From positions 186,001 through 250,000 of the forward strand of contig OZ220464.1 in the NCBI GenBank assembly GCA_965115825.1: DNA of 64,000 bases, given 5' to 3'. Each line of letters starts with the position of its first letter. The stretch's first letter is position 1. Of this stretch, positions 9,697-18,148 are shown one piece after another. Position numbers and translations under genes: made by a program. The notes beneath the pieces are model-generated. The model was not told the DNA's origin. It was given only the letters and a program-made list of their open reading frames with translations, and did not search any database. Origin of the DNA: Bin87 sp965115825. Lineage in GTDB: Bacteria; Chloroflexota; Dehalococcoidia; Lucifugimonadales; UBA3495.

Positions 9697-10677
9697 GTGA
9701 GTACCAACGGCGCAACCAATGGCCAGGCAGCGTTCAACGCCGACGAATTGCAAGTGTTTTTCCGCGGGCAATACGTTCCCGTCAGCGATGCCAAAGTAAG
9801 CGTAATGACCCACGCCCTGCATTACGGCACCGGCGTGTTCGAGGGCATCCGCGGCAACTGGAACTCCGAGCAGGGGGCCATCAACATTTTTCGGATGCGC
9901 GAACACTACGCGCGGTTGCTGGACGGCTGCCGGATTCTGATGCTGGACATCCCCTACACCGCGGACGAGCTTTGCGACATCACGGTTGAGTTGGTGAAGC
10001 GCAACCGACATGATACCGACATCTACATCCGGCCGCTGGCTTACAAGAGCGAGGAGCTGGTGGCGAACCTGAAGCTGCAAGACCTGGCCGCGGACTTTAC
10101 CCTCATCACCGTGCCCTTCGGCAACTACCTGGGCAGCGACCGGCTGCGCTGCTGCACGTCGTCGTGGCGGCGGGTGGATGACCCGATGATACCGGCGCGC
10201 ATCAAGGCCTGCGGCATCTACGTCAACAGCATTCTGGCCAAGACCGAGGCGACCCTGAGCGGTTTTGACGAGGCCATTCTGCTGAACCACGACGGCCACG
10301 TTTCGGAAGGTTCCGGCGAGAACCTGTTTATGGTCAAAGACGGCCGCATCTACACGCCGGGCCTGGAGGACAACGCGCTGGGGGGCATCACCCGGGACAC
10401 CATCATACAGCTGGCCCGCGCCGAGCTGGGCCTGAACATTGAGATGCGCACCATTGACCGCAGCGAGCTGTACTTGGCCGACGAGGTGTTCCTCAGCGGC
10501 ACGGCGGCTCACCTGACGCCGGTGGTGGAGCTGGACTGCCGCCCCATCGCCGACGGGCAGCCCGGCCCCATATCCAGCGAACTCCAGCGTTTGTACTTTG
10601 ACATCGTGATTGGCGGCAACGCCAAATACCGGCACTGGTGCACGTCGGTGAAGACCGGGAGCCTGGCGCCGGCCTGA
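9697..10677 (+). CDS. ilvE: Branched-chain amino acid aminotransferase
   Basis: The start is GTG 9697, six bases after AAAGGGGG and 31 bases after the -10 box; upstream in-frame starts lie before the promoter. The 326-residue protein is a fold-type IV PLP enzyme. Lys170 in ARIKACGIYVNS binds PLP, and EGSGENLF, GITRDTI and LYLADEVFLSGTAAHLTPV bind phosphate and substrate. It performs the last transamination step of Val, Leu and Ile synthesis, or the first of their breakdown, with glutamate/2-oxoglutarate. The length is typical. plsY begins 12 bases after its stop, so the two are likely cotranscribed. Confidence 0.93.
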   Translation: MSTNGATNGQAAFNADELQVFFRGQYVPVSDAKVSVMTHALHYGTGVFEGIRGNWNSEQGAINIFRMREHYARLLDGCRILMLDIPYTADELCDITVELVKRNRHDTDIYIRPLAYKSEELVANLKLQDLAADFTLITVPFGNYLGSDRLRCCTSSWRRVDDPMIPARIKACGIYVNSILAKTEATLSGFDEAILLNHDGHVSEGSGENLFMVKDGRIYTPGLEDNALGGITRDTIIQLARAELGLNIEMRTIDRSELYLADEVFLSGTAAHLTPVVELDCRPIADGQPGPISSELQRLYFDIVIGGNAKYRHWCTSVKTGSLAPA

Positions 10678-10688
10678 CAGGATGGGAA

Positions 10689-11306
10689 ATGACGCTCTGG
10701 CTGCTGGCGTGGTGCGCCGCCGGCGGGCTGGGTTACTTGCTGGGCAGCCTGCCAACCGCGTACCTGGTCACCCGAAGGTTCGGCGAAGGCCAGGCTGACG
10801 TCAGGCGCGCCGGGGACGGCAACGCGGGAGCGGCCAACGTCGCCCGTCTGCTGGGTTTCCGTTGGGGACTGGCGGTCGGCACTGTGGACATCGCCAAGGG
10901 GGCGGTTCCCGTGCTGCTGTGCAACGCGCTGGCGGGTTCCTGGGATACCGCCAGCGGCGCGGGGTTGTTCAGCGGCGTAGCGGCCATCGGCGGGCACGTC
11001 TGGCCGGTGTGGCTGCGGTTTCGGGGAGGGCGGGGCGCCGCCACCGCGGTGGGAGTAACCGCCGCCATCCTCACCGGGCCTATCCTGCTGGCCGCGTTGC
11101 CAGCCCTGGCGATAGTGTGGCGCACCCGCAATGCGACTCCGGCGCTGGCCTTTGTGTATATCGCCTCAATCATACTTGCCAGGGTACTGTTTGGCGCGCC
11201 TTGGGGCATCATCTGCTACTGCGTTGGCATTTTCATGCTGGTGGGCGCGGCGCACTTTTGGAGCATCAGGTTCCGCAGCCGCCCGGCAGAGACGGTTTCG
11301 TTGTAG
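10689..11306 (+). CDS. plsY: Acyl-phosphate:glycerol-3-phosphate acyltransferase-type membrane protein (PlsY family)
   Basis: The 205-residue integral membrane protein starts at ATG 10689, 12 bases after ilvE. The three family motifs are present: GSLPTAYL, GDGNAGAANVARLLG (glycerol-3-phosphate site) and GGHVWPVWLRFRGGRGAAT (acyl-phosphate site). It has about five to six membrane segments. PlsY makes lysophosphatidic acid from acyl-phosphate at the start of phospholipid synthesis. The usual GGKG is GGRG here and SGN is DGN, so it is a divergent member and may be a second paralogue with altered specificity. The gene converges on the DMT transporter 28 bases away. Confidence 0.83.
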   Translation: MTLWLLAWCAAGGLGYLLGSLPTAYLVTRRFGEGQADVRRAGDGNAGAANVARLLGFRWGLAVGTVDIAKGAVPVLLCNALAGSWDTASGAGLFSGVAAIGGHVWPVWLRFRGGRGAATAVGVTAAILTGPILLAALPALAIVWRTRNATPALAFVYIASIILARVLFGAPWGIICYCVGIFMLVGAAHFWSIRFRSRPAETVSL

Positions 11307-11334
11307 GGCAGAGGCCGGGCCGGGCTGAGTAGGG

Positions 11335-12231
11335 CTATAAAACCGCCAGCAGTACGGCGCCGCCGACAATCATCGCTATGGCGGCGAACTTGGCGGCCAG
11401 CGCCGAGGGGCCCAGGGATTCTTGCAGCAGGCCGAGGCTGCGCCGACTGAGCAAGGTTCCAATCACGAATACGAACAGGGGGCGCGCGGCCAGTATGGCC
11501 GAAGCCAGCGACACCGGCCCCAAGGCGAAAGACCAGATGAACAGGAGTATCGCCAGCTGGGGCAGCAGCCCCTCGCCGATGAGAAACGTGGCCAAAGCCG
11601 GGCCAGAGCGCAGCCCGCTCCATAAACGACGCCAGTTATCGGGTCGCCCGAACACTGCAAACACGGGCGCCATGCCCAGCTCTTGCAGGGCGAAAACCTC
11701 CCAGAGAGACAGGTCGGCCAGGGCCAGTTTGGATAGAAAGAAGGAAAGCCCCATGGCAATGGAGCTGCCCACCAAAGACGTCAAACCCGGCGTGAGACGA
11801 AACAAACCCCGTCCGAACCCCTCAATGGAGACCAGCGCCGCGCCGCAGACCACCAGCGCGATGGCCGTCCATTGCAGCGGGCCAATCCGCTCCCCCAGAA
11901 ACGCCAGCGCCAGCAGGGCAACGAGGATCGGATTGGTTTGGCTGACGGCCACCGCCCGGGAGGCTTCGCCAAGCTTCAATCCGAGGAACAGCAAAGCCAG
12001 TCCGGCGCCGACGCTGACGCCGGACAGCAGGCCCACGGCGATGGAGGGCAACGGCGCATCCGACGGCCAGCCCACCGCCGCCAGCACGATAACTCCGCAG
12101 GCCAGTCGGGTGAGCAGGGAGCCGGCTCCCAAGACTCCGACGCTGGCTAGGTAGTTGTCCAACAGCCGCTTGTGGGCGATGTTGGCGAGCCCCAGGGAGG
12201 CTGCGCTGCAAATGGCCAGAAAAACCCACAT
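11335..12231 (-). CDS. EamA/DMT-superfamily transporter
   Basis: This 298-residue protein has about ten hydrophobic helices arranged as two EamA-type repeats. The first holds SQTNPILVALLALAFLGERI, the hallmark end of an EamA half, and the second holds ALGPVSLASAILAARPLFV. Such proteins export or import small metabolites such as amino acids, nucleotide sugars or purines by secondary transport. The substrate cannot be inferred. It is monocistronic and adjacent to, but not clearly cotranscribed with, the mazF remnant. Confidence 0.87.
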   Translation of the reverse strand: MWVFLAICSAASLGLANIAHKRLLDNYLASVGVLGAGSLLTRLACGVIVLAAVGWPSDAPLPSIAVGLLSGVSVGAGLALLFLGLKLGEASRAVAVSQTNPILVALLALAFLGERIGPLQWTAIALVVCGAALVSIEGFGRGLFRLTPGLTSLVGSSIAMGLSFFLSKLALADLSLWEVFALQELGMAPVFAVFGRPDNWRRLWSGLRSGPALATFLIGEGLLPQLAILLFIWSFALGPVSLASAILAARPLFVFVIGTLLSRRSLGLLQESLGPSALAAKFAAIAMIVGGAVLLAVL

Positions 12232-12257
12232 GGATGGCTCGGTTACTAACCGGCCAA

Positions 12258-12528
12258 CTACGCGAGATCGGGAAACACGCCAATCGTCACTTCGCAGTCG
12301 GGCGGCAGGAAGTGATGGAGCAAAGCCTGAACCACATCCTGCAATTCGTCGTTGGAAACCCTTCCGATGATGCTACGCATACGATCTGTGGACACTGCTC
12401 TAATGTGTCTGGTCAATTCTGCTTCGGAAGTTGGATTGAGCGCTAGACAATATCAAAACAGGCCGGTCTCCGGCTTGCTCATGGCCGCGGGTGGGATTGA
12501 GATCTGCCCAAGCAACTTCCCCGCTCAA
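12258..12528 (-). pseudogene. mazF-like mRNA interferase, internally deleted and frameshifted
   Basis: A TTG at 12528 overlaps the antitoxin stop. It reads GEVAWADLNPTRGHEQAGDRPVLILSS, the classic MazF/PemK N-terminus, then stops after about 40 residues. In the next frame IRAVSTDRM, IIGRVSNDEL and VVQALL follow; these are the MazF C-terminal helix motifs, and the frame ends at 12258. About 35 central residues of the usual 110 are missing and the frames differ, so the toxin cannot be made whole. Both halves are easily recognised, so the loss looks recent. A sequencing or assembly error could explain the frameshift but not the missing middle. Confidence 0.8.
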
Positions 12529-12803
12529 TACTTGGGCCAGCGTTGTATGTACTCCTCCAAGCCTGCTTCCGCCAGGGCGAGTTCGGCCGGCACGTCCATT
12601 TTCTCCAACTCGCTGAGGTACCGCTCTTCGTTTATGATTGCGTGAATGGCTTTCCGTGTTGGCCCGGGGGTCTTGGGCTCTACTCGTTCGGTCTCGTTTG
12701 CGGAGCGTTCCGGTTGCGCGTCGCTGCTTGGCACGTGTTGTCCCTCAGCGGGCAGGCCATTCCCGCCTTTGCGCAGCAAATTTATTTTTATCTTCATTAC
12801 CAT
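12525..12803 (-). CDS. Antitoxin partner of the mazF remnant (small hypothetical protein)
   Basis: The 92-residue charged protein has a basic N-terminus, a Pro/Thr/Glu-rich disordered middle (about 20-50) and a helical C-terminus ending EEYIQRWPKY. Its stop overlaps the TTG start of the mazF remnant by the TTGA arrangement typical of translationally coupled antitoxin-toxin pairs. I recognise it only by context; no MazE or ribbon-helix-helix motif is obvious. An extended -10 (TGCTATAAT on the minus strand, 12854-12862) lies about 50 bases upstream. With the toxin broken it may be neutral residue or may still protect against related MazF toxins. Confidence 0.65.
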   Translation of the reverse strand: MVMKIKINLLRKGGNGLPAEGQHVPSSDAQPERSANETERVEPKTPGPTRKAIHAIINEERYLSELEKMDVPAELALAEAGLEEYIQRWPKY

Positions 12804-13009
12804 AAGGCCTCCCGAGGATAACCAGCGTTTGCTAGCCGCTCCCTCAATTGCCGATTATAGCAGGTTCAATCTGCATTAAGCACTGATTCAGGCCGCGATT
12901 TTTGTCGCTGCGACGTTGCGCGCAGCCAGTGTTTTCCTACCGTGTTGATTGCATAACCCTGCTATAATCCGGCATTATTTTATCCGCCGATGGCGGACGG
13001 AGGGCGCTT
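12804..13009. promoter_or_regulatory. Divergent promoter region with mirrored extended -10 boxes
   Basis: GATTATAGCAGG (12853-12864) and its exact reverse complement CCTGCTATAATC (12958-12969) face outward. Each contains TGCTATAAT, an extended -10. The left one would serve the antitoxin gene and the right one the gene at 13010. Good -35 hexamers are not visible for either, as expected for extended -10 promoters. Confidence 0.6.
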
Positions 13010-14137
13010 ATGGGCTGGTCAATTCATCATCCGGTGGGGTTGATTCACTACACTCCGGCGGCCTGTCAACGAGGATATACGCTGTTTTCCACCACCAGGG
13101 GAGGTCGGGACGCATACCTGATTGACATGAATGGCAATGTGGTTCATCGTTGGCATTCCGATGAAGGCATCCACTATGCTTATCTGCTGGACAACGGGAA
13201 CCTGCTCTGCCGGACAGGCCCGCCGGAGGACGCTGGCGGCGTGGAAACGGTGGGCGGCTCCTCGGCCGGCATCCTGGAGCTGGACTGGGACGGCAACGTG
13301 GCGTGGGCCTATCGGGACAATATGCTGCACCATGACTTCGAGCGGCTGCCCAACGGCAATACTCTGCTGCTGCTGTGGGAGCCGCTGCCTGACGGCCTGG
13401 CGTCGCAAGTGCAGGGCGGGTTTGATGTGGACTTCGCTCCCGGTATGCTGGGCGATGTGGTTCGTGAGGTTACGCCGGACGGAGCGACCGTCTGGGAGTG
13501 GCGCTCCTGGGAACATCTGGACGTGGCCGAGGACATAATCTGCCCGCTGGAGGCCCGGCGAGAGTGGACGCATCAGAACTGCCTGAACGTGACTCCCAAC
13601 GGCGACCTGCTGGTGAGCTATCGGCTGATCAGCACAGTAGGAATAGTTGACCGGGACAGCGGCGCGTTCAAGTGGAAGTGGGGGCCGGGCGAGCTGTACC
13701 ACCAGCATCATCCCACCTGGCTGGACAGCGGGCGCGTGCTGATTTTTGACAACGGCGGACACCGCCGGGGCGTCAGCTATTCGCGCGTCGTGGAGGTTGA
13801 CCCGGAGACCAATGAGGTGCATTGGGAGTACCGGGGCGGGCCGCCCATTTCCTTTTACAGCTACAATATCAGCAGCGCCGAGCGTCAGCCCAACGGGAAC
13901 ACGCTGATTTGCGAGGGCGCGCCGGGTCGCCTGTTTGAGGTTACTCCCCGGGGGGAAATCGTGTGGGAGTACATCAGCCCCTTCTTCACGTACACGGGAG
14001 CAGCCGGGGGCGCCGACGGTATGGAATACTCCAATGCTACCTTCCGCTGCCATCGTTACGGGGCTGACCATTCGGCGCTGGTCGGGCGTGATTTGGACCC
14101 GGGGCGGCACGCGGGGCTGAATCGGATCCTGCGGTGA
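13010..14137 (+). CDS. Arylsulfotransferase (ASST)-like beta-propeller protein
   Basis: The 375-residue protein starts at ATG 13010 behind GGAGG. It is built of repeated propeller blades with DMNGNVVHRW, LDWDGNVAWAY, LPNGNTLLLLWEPLP, VTPNGDLLVSY and ERQPNGNTLICEG, and it has the HHDFERL and HQHHPTWLDSG His clusters of the ASST family. Characterised ASSTs move sulfuryl groups between phenols through a His. No signal peptide is seen, so it is probably cytoplasmic, unlike enterobacterial AssT. Many environmental bacteria carry such paralogues with untested activity. Family membership is good; the sulfotransferase activity is inferred. Confidence 0.82.
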   Translation: MGWSIHHPVGLIHYTPAACQRGYTLFSTTRGGRDAYLIDMNGNVVHRWHSDEGIHYAYLLDNGNLLCRTGPPEDAGGVETVGGSSAGILELDWDGNVAWAYRDNMLHHDFERLPNGNTLLLLWEPLPDGLASQVQGGFDVDFAPGMLGDVVREVTPDGATVWEWRSWEHLDVAEDIICPLEARREWTHQNCLNVTPNGDLLVSYRLISTVGIVDRDSGAFKWKWGPGELYHQHHPTWLDSGRVLIFDNGGHRRGVSYSRVVEVDPETNEVHWEYRGGPPISFYSYNISSAERQPNGNTLICEGAPGRLFEVTPRGEIVWEYISPFFTYTGAAGGADGMEYSNATFRCHRYGADHSALVGRDLDPGRHAGLNRILR

Positions 14138-14148
14138 GGCTTGCGCTG

Positions 14149-14178
14149 TTGGCTGTTGAGCACACGCGGCGATACAAT
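14149..14178 (+). promoter_or_regulatory. Promoter of the adenine methyltransferase
   Basis: TTGGCT (14149-14154), an 18-bp spacer and TACAAT (14173-14178) lie 30 bases before the ATG at 14209. They sit just after the arylsulfotransferase-like gene, so the methyltransferase likely has its own transcript. Confidence 0.5.
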
Positions 14179-14208
14179 ACCTTCCGAACCCATTTCAATG
14201 GGGGTCAA

Positions 14209-15096
14209 ATGGCAACTCAAAAACCGACTCCACTGCGCCGGAATTCCGGTCGGACGCTCAAAAACCGGCGTCGGAAAATCGCCTTTGGTTGGTATGGCGG
14301 CAAGTTCAGCCATCTAGACTTTCTGCTGCCTAACTTGCCCAACGATGCTACGCATTTTTGCGACGTCTTCGGCGGTTCCGCAGCGGTGCTGATCAACAGG
14401 GAGCCGGCGCCGGTGGAGACCTATAACGACCTGGATTCTGAGCTGGTCAACTTTTTCGCCACTCTGCGGCACCCGGAGCAGGGTGCGCGGCTGCTCAAGG
14501 AAATTGCGCTGACACCGTTCTCACGTGAGGAGTTGGCGCTGGCTTGCACGCCGGAGATTGGCTTGGACAATGTAGAGAGGGGGCGACGGTTTTATGTCCG
14601 CGCCCGCCAGACTCGAACGGGCCTGGCGCAAACGTCGTCAGAGGGGCGATGGGCCCAGTGCATCCTGACCTCTCGCTCCGGTATGGCCGGCGCGGTATCG
14701 CGGTGGCTGGGGGCGATAGAGGGCTTGCCGCCTATCATTGACCGCCTGATGCGAGTCCAGATTGAAAACGCGCCCGGTTTGGAGGTCATCCAGCGGTACG
14801 ACACGCCTGAAACCCTGTTCTACTTGGATCCGCCTTATGTGCACGACGCTCGCGGAGATAAGCACGCCTACTACGGTGAAATGACCGACGCTGAACATAC
14901 CGAGCTGGCTCACTTGCTACACGGCGTAAAAGGCCGTGCAGCTTTGTCCGGCTACCGCAGCGAGCTGTACGATTCTCTGTATGCGGATTGGAATCGAGTT
15001 GACGCCCCGGAAAAAAACTGCCACTCGGTTCGTCAGTTGCGGCAGGAATCGCTGTGGATGAATTACGAGCCGCCATGCATAACAATGACAATGTAG
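14209..15096 (+). CDS. Orphan N6-adenine DNA methyltransferase (Dam/D12 class)
   Basis: The start is ATG 14209, just after GGGGG and the promoter. The 295-residue protein has the D12-class order: the N-terminal KIAFGWYGGKFSHL (SAM motif X), CDVFGGSAAV (FxGG motif I) and LDPPYV (catalytic DPPY, residues 207-210). This class methylates the N6 of adenine, often in short palindromes such as GATC. No cognate endonuclease follows, only short disrupted frames. It is therefore an orphan, of phage or decayed restriction-modification origin. Phage-type versions of this enzyme often stand alone. Confidence 0.9.
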   Translation: MATQKPTPLRRNSGRTLKNRRRKIAFGWYGGKFSHLDFLLPNLPNDATHFCDVFGGSAAVLINREPAPVETYNDLDSELVNFFATLRHPEQGARLLKEIALTPFSREELALACTPEIGLDNVERGRRFYVRARQTRTGLAQTSSEGRWAQCILTSRSGMAGAVSRWLGAIEGLPPIIDRLMRVQIENAPGLEVIQRYDTPETLFYLDPPYVHDARGDKHAYYGEMTDAEHTELAHLLHGVKGRAALSGYRSELYDSLYADWNRVDAPEKNCHSVRQLRQESLWMNYEPPCITMTM

Positions 15097-15429
15097 CCTG
15101 CGACGAGCGGGCAGAGCAACGTACTCCGCTGGAACGCTTGCGGGCAATGTGGCTGGATGCGTTGGCTGATGCGGATCCCATGATTGACCCGGGTATTGAC
15201 GAGTTGGTTAGCTGCAATGTGGTCAGCCTCGGAAAGGAGGCGGAGGGAATTCAGGTTAGGGGTCAATATCTATTATCTAGAGGTTGAGGTTTTCCTCCGC
15301 GTTGTGTTGACCATCGCCGGCGAATCAAGTCGGACCGAGTTCCTAACGCTGGTCGGTGAGGAACTGAACGACCGGGTAACGCAGCCAGCGCACAAGTTGG
15401 TTTGGCAAGATTTGTTGCGTAGCTTGTGA
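15075..15429 (+). pseudogene. Small hypothetical gene, apparently frameshifted, downstream of the methyltransferase
   Basis: A frame from ATG 15075 overlaps the methyltransferase end and reads about 70 residues (MHNNDNVACDERAEQ...) to a stop at 15287. The next frame continues from about 15265 with GVNIYYLEVEVFLRVVLTIAG and ends with KLVWQDLLRSL at 15429. Joined by one frameshift near 15265-15285 these give one protein of about 118 residues; separately both look like halves. I recognise no family. It could be a remnant of a restriction partner or phage protein, or two chance frames. The remaining bases to 15459 show nothing. Confidence 0.35.
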
Positions 15430-15459
15430 AATGCGGGCTGTGAAACGCCGCTCGCCGCT

Positions 15460-17229
15460 CTACGGCGTAACCTCAAAGGCCACTTCGGCGACCTTGCGGC
15501 CGCTCTCGTACACGTAGGCCCAATAGCGGCCGACGGCCCAGCGTTGGCCCGGCGAAGGGCCTAACGAAACCCAGTGGGTTCCCCCGGAGTGTTGAGGCTG
15601 GAGGTTTATGGCGACCTCGCGCCGGGAGTAAGGAAACCCATCTTCGTAATGCTCAATGATGTCCAGGGTCAGGGCTACGGCGGAGATCCCCACTTGCTGG
15701 GAGTATTCCAGCGTCAGGTATGCCCAGCCGCTTACGTCGCCAGCGGAGAATGCGCTTACGGGAGGGCCGTTGGGCGTCAAGGCCACATAGGCCCGGTCGA
15801 TGCGGCCATTGACAGCCGTAAGGTCGGGATTGGCAGGAGACGAGTCCGGCGCATCCGCGACCGCGAAACCGGCCTCGCCGCGATACCACCGGCCCCAAAT
15901 ATGTTCCAATGCCGGCCGACCGGTCGGGCCGGCGGCGATTAGCCAGGCAGCGCGCAGCTCGGGTTCCGCAAAGTCGCGCTGGGCCGGGTACTCCGGGGCC
16001 TTTGCCAGAATGCCGTAAAGATCGCGCCAGCCTTGCAGGAATTTTTCCTCTCCCAGCTCGTTGTACATTGCCAGCATAAGGCGCTCGCCCAGAGCGTAGT
16101 TGCACTGCCAGAGGCTGGGGTCAGTGTTGGCGCCGGCGTAGCGGCTGTCGTCGGGCAGCAGCGGCTCAAGCTCGCTGATGGAATCGGCTTCAGAGCAGGG
16201 GCTGTTGGTGGCTGCGATGGGTGAGCCGGTGAGGGCGTGTCGGGCATAGGAGGCGGCGAAATCGGCTCCGCCTTCGGCGAACCAGATGGGATGGGCATAC
16301 AGATAGTAGTGGGCGATTTCGTGGAAGACGGCGTGAACCGAAAAGTCGGGGTTTTCGTTGGCGTCAATTTCCGGCTTGAGGGTAATGTGCGTTTGATGGT
16401 TGGCGCCGACGTTAGCGCCGGCAATGTAGGGGGTAACGTGGATGATGACCGCCGGCGTAGGAAAGGGGGCATCAAACATCCGCTCAAAGAAGGGGACGGC
16501 CATTTGGGCGACGAGCGTCACCGGGGAGTCGGACGGGGCCGGGCCGGAGCGGAGGACGGCAATGGGGAGGTTTTCTCCGGCGCGATTGGTCGCCGTGGAC
16601 ATGGCGACGGTGAGAGCCGCTTCGGGATTCGCGACAATTTCGTCGAACTCAGGGGACAGGAAAAGGGAGGATTCGTACAGCGCGGCGATGATGGCGGCCT
16701 CTGCGTCGGTTAGCCCGTCGCGGAACCAGCCGGCGGCAGTGAGTTGAGCCAGCTGCTGGGGACGGTCATGGGCCATCCGTTGCAGGGACAGGAGGGCGGG
16801 CAAGTCCAGCGGCGACAGGTATTCGCTGACGGTGTGGGATTGCAGGAGTACGTTCAGAGTTTCCGGCGCGCTAATGCCGATGTTGACCAGACGCTCGGCG
16901 GCGTTGAACTCATCAACGCCCTGCAAGCCGTCGGCCAGCCAGGAAACGGCTTGCAGGCTGGCAACGACGGTTGGGGAGGACTGTACGGCGTATTCCCAGT
17001 TGCGCACTTTTGCCAAAGCATAGGATGGGGGCGCGCCGGATGGAGGGTCAGCGGCGGCCAGGGTTGCGCCGACGGTCGGGGTTGCGCCGACGGTCGGGGT
17101 TGCGTCAAGTCGAAGGATGGCGGCGTCTATGGTCGCTTCCGCTGCGGCGGCGGAGTCGGGTTTGCTGTCGGAGCAGGCGAGGAGAAGGCTCAACATCAAG
17201 AGAGCGAGCGCGATGAGGGGGCGTTGCAT
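15460..17229 (-). CDS. Lipoprotein with an HExxH metallopeptidase-like (gluzincin/peptidase MA-type) domain
   Basis: I start it at ATG 17229, which begins MQRPLIALALLMLSLLLAC, a clear lipoprotein signal with Cys19 as the lipidated residue. The frame is open further upstream but there it runs through the divergent SDR gene. A linker with repeated ATPTVG follows. The middle has HEIAHYYLYAHPIWFAEGG, an HExxH motif with a downstream Glu as in gluzincins. The C-terminal 110 residues form a beta domain. It probably acts outside the membrane. No Shine-Dalgarno is visible. TATACT at 17241-17236 lies seven bases before the ATG, which suggests a leaderless transcript. Confidence 0.78.
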   Translation of the reverse strand: MQRPLIALALLMLSLLLACSDSKPDSAAAAEATIDAAILRLDATPTVGATPTVGATLAAADPPSGAPPSYALAKVRNWEYAVQSSPTVVASLQAVSWLADGLQGVDEFNAAERLVNIGISAPETLNVLLQSHTVSEYLSPLDLPALLSLQRMAHDRPQQLAQLTAAGWFRDGLTDAEAAIIAALYESSLFLSPEFDEIVANPEAALTVAMSTATNRAGENLPIAVLRSGPAPSDSPVTLVAQMAVPFFERMFDAPFPTPAVIIHVTPYIAGANVGANHQTHITLKPEIDANENPDFSVHAVFHEIAHYYLYAHPIWFAEGGADFAASYARHALTGSPIAATNSPCSEADSISELEPLLPDDSRYAGANTDPSLWQCNYALGERLMLAMYNELGEEKFLQGWRDLYGILAKAPEYPAQRDFAEPELRAAWLIAAGPTGRPALEHIWGRWYRGEAGFAVADAPDSSPANPDLTAVNGRIDRAYVALTPNGPPVSAFSAGDVSGWAYLTLEYSQQVGISAVALTLDIIEHYEDGFPYSRREVAINLQPQHSGGTHWVSLGPSPGQRWAVGRYWAYVYESGRKVAEVAFEVTP

Positions 17230-17262
17230 AGGAACAGTATAGGGATAATTCGGAGGACGCGC

Positions 17263-17268
17263 TATAAT
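17263..17268 (+). promoter_or_regulatory. -10 element of the SDR gene
   Basis: A perfect TATAAT in the context GCGCTATAATG lies 44 bases before the SDR start. No convincing -35 is seen; the expected position overlaps the start region of the divergent lipoprotein gene. Confidence 0.45.
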
Positions 17269-17277
17269 GCCGGCGTT

Positions 17278-17293
17278 GCGTATTGCAATACGC
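17278..17293. promoter_or_regulatory. Perfect 16-bp palindrome, likely operator
   Basis: GCGTATTGCAATACGC is a perfect inverted repeat placed 10 bases after the SDR -10 box and 6 bases before its AGGAGG. This is the typical place for a dimeric repressor to block transcription. Its short arms and lack of a T-run make a terminator unlikely. The cognate regulator is not in the neighbourhood. Confidence 0.55.
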
Positions 17294-17311
17294 GCTTCAG
17301 GAGGCGAAACC

Positions 17312-18064
17312 ATGGGCAAGCTGGACGGCAGAGTGGCGTTGATTACCGGGTCGGGCCGCAACATTGGGCGGGCGACGGCGCTGATGATGGCTGCGGAGGG
17401 CGCGAACGTCGTGGTCAACGCACGCAGCAACCGGGACGAGGCGGAGGCAACAGCGGCGGCGGCGGCAGAGCTGGGGGTGAAGACACTGCCCGTTCTTGCG
17501 GACGTGTCGCAGAAGGACCAGGTTGACGCCATGATTGACGCGGCGCTGTCGACCTTTGGGCGCATCGACATTCTGGTGAACAACGCAGCGATCCGCCCGC
17601 ATAAGCCCTTTACGGAGCTGACGCAGGAGGATTGGGAGCACGTGCGCGGGGTGGTTCTGGACGGTTCTTTTTACACAACGCGCGGCGTCATTCAGCAGAT
17701 GGTGGACAACAACTACGGGCGTATTGTGTTTCTGACCGGGGATGGAGCGTTTCGCGGCAGCGCGCTGCGGTCGCACGTATCGGCGGCGAAGATGGGCCTG
17801 GTAGGAATGGCCCGGGGGCTGGCGTCGGAGTTTGCGCCCTACAACATTCGGGTCAATGTGGTGGCGCCCGGCAGCATTGACACCACGCGGGCCAACCCTG
17901 AGTGGTACGCTGGCCGGGTTCCCGATGCGTCCGGCATCCCGATGGGTCGGCAGGGCAAGCCGGAGGAGATTGCGTCGGCGGTTACGTTTCTCTGTACCGA
18001 CGACGGCGGGTTCATTACGGGGCAGACGCTGCACGTGAACGGGGGCCAGGGCTATTTCGGGTGA
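17312..18064 (+). CDS. Short-chain dehydrogenase/reductase with altered catalytic site
   Basis: The start is ATG 17312, seven bases after AGGAGG. The 250-residue protein has the Rossmann motif TGSGRNIG, the ADVS acidic turn, the VNNAAI motif and the C-terminal GFITGQTLHVNGGQG. Aligned by eye to FabG, the catalytic Ser falls on Gly in FLTGDGAF, and the YxxxK Tyr falls on Val in HVSAAK; only Asn and Lys remain, with a His just before the Tyr position. It binds NAD(P) by family rule, but a classical Ser-Tyr-Lys mechanism is not available. It is monocistronic, convergent with scoB, and preceded by a palindromic operator. Confidence 0.85.
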   Translation: MGKLDGRVALITGSGRNIGRATALMMAAEGANVVVNARSNRDEAEATAAAAAELGVKTLPVLADVSQKDQVDAMIDAALSTFGRIDILVNNAAIRPHKPFTELTQEDWEHVRGVVLDGSFYTTRGVIQQMVDNNYGRIVFLTGDGAFRGSALRSHVSAAKMGLVGMARGLASEFAPYNIRVNVVAPGSIDTTRANPEWYAGRVPDASGIPMGRQGKPEEIASAVTFLCTDDGGFITGQTLHVNGGQGYFG

Positions 18065-18148
18065 CGCCGCCTATGGAGCGGCTACTGAAGCAGTTGGGCC
18101 GGAGGAGCCGATAGAGGGCCGGGTAATCCGGACTGGCTGACGGAGCGG

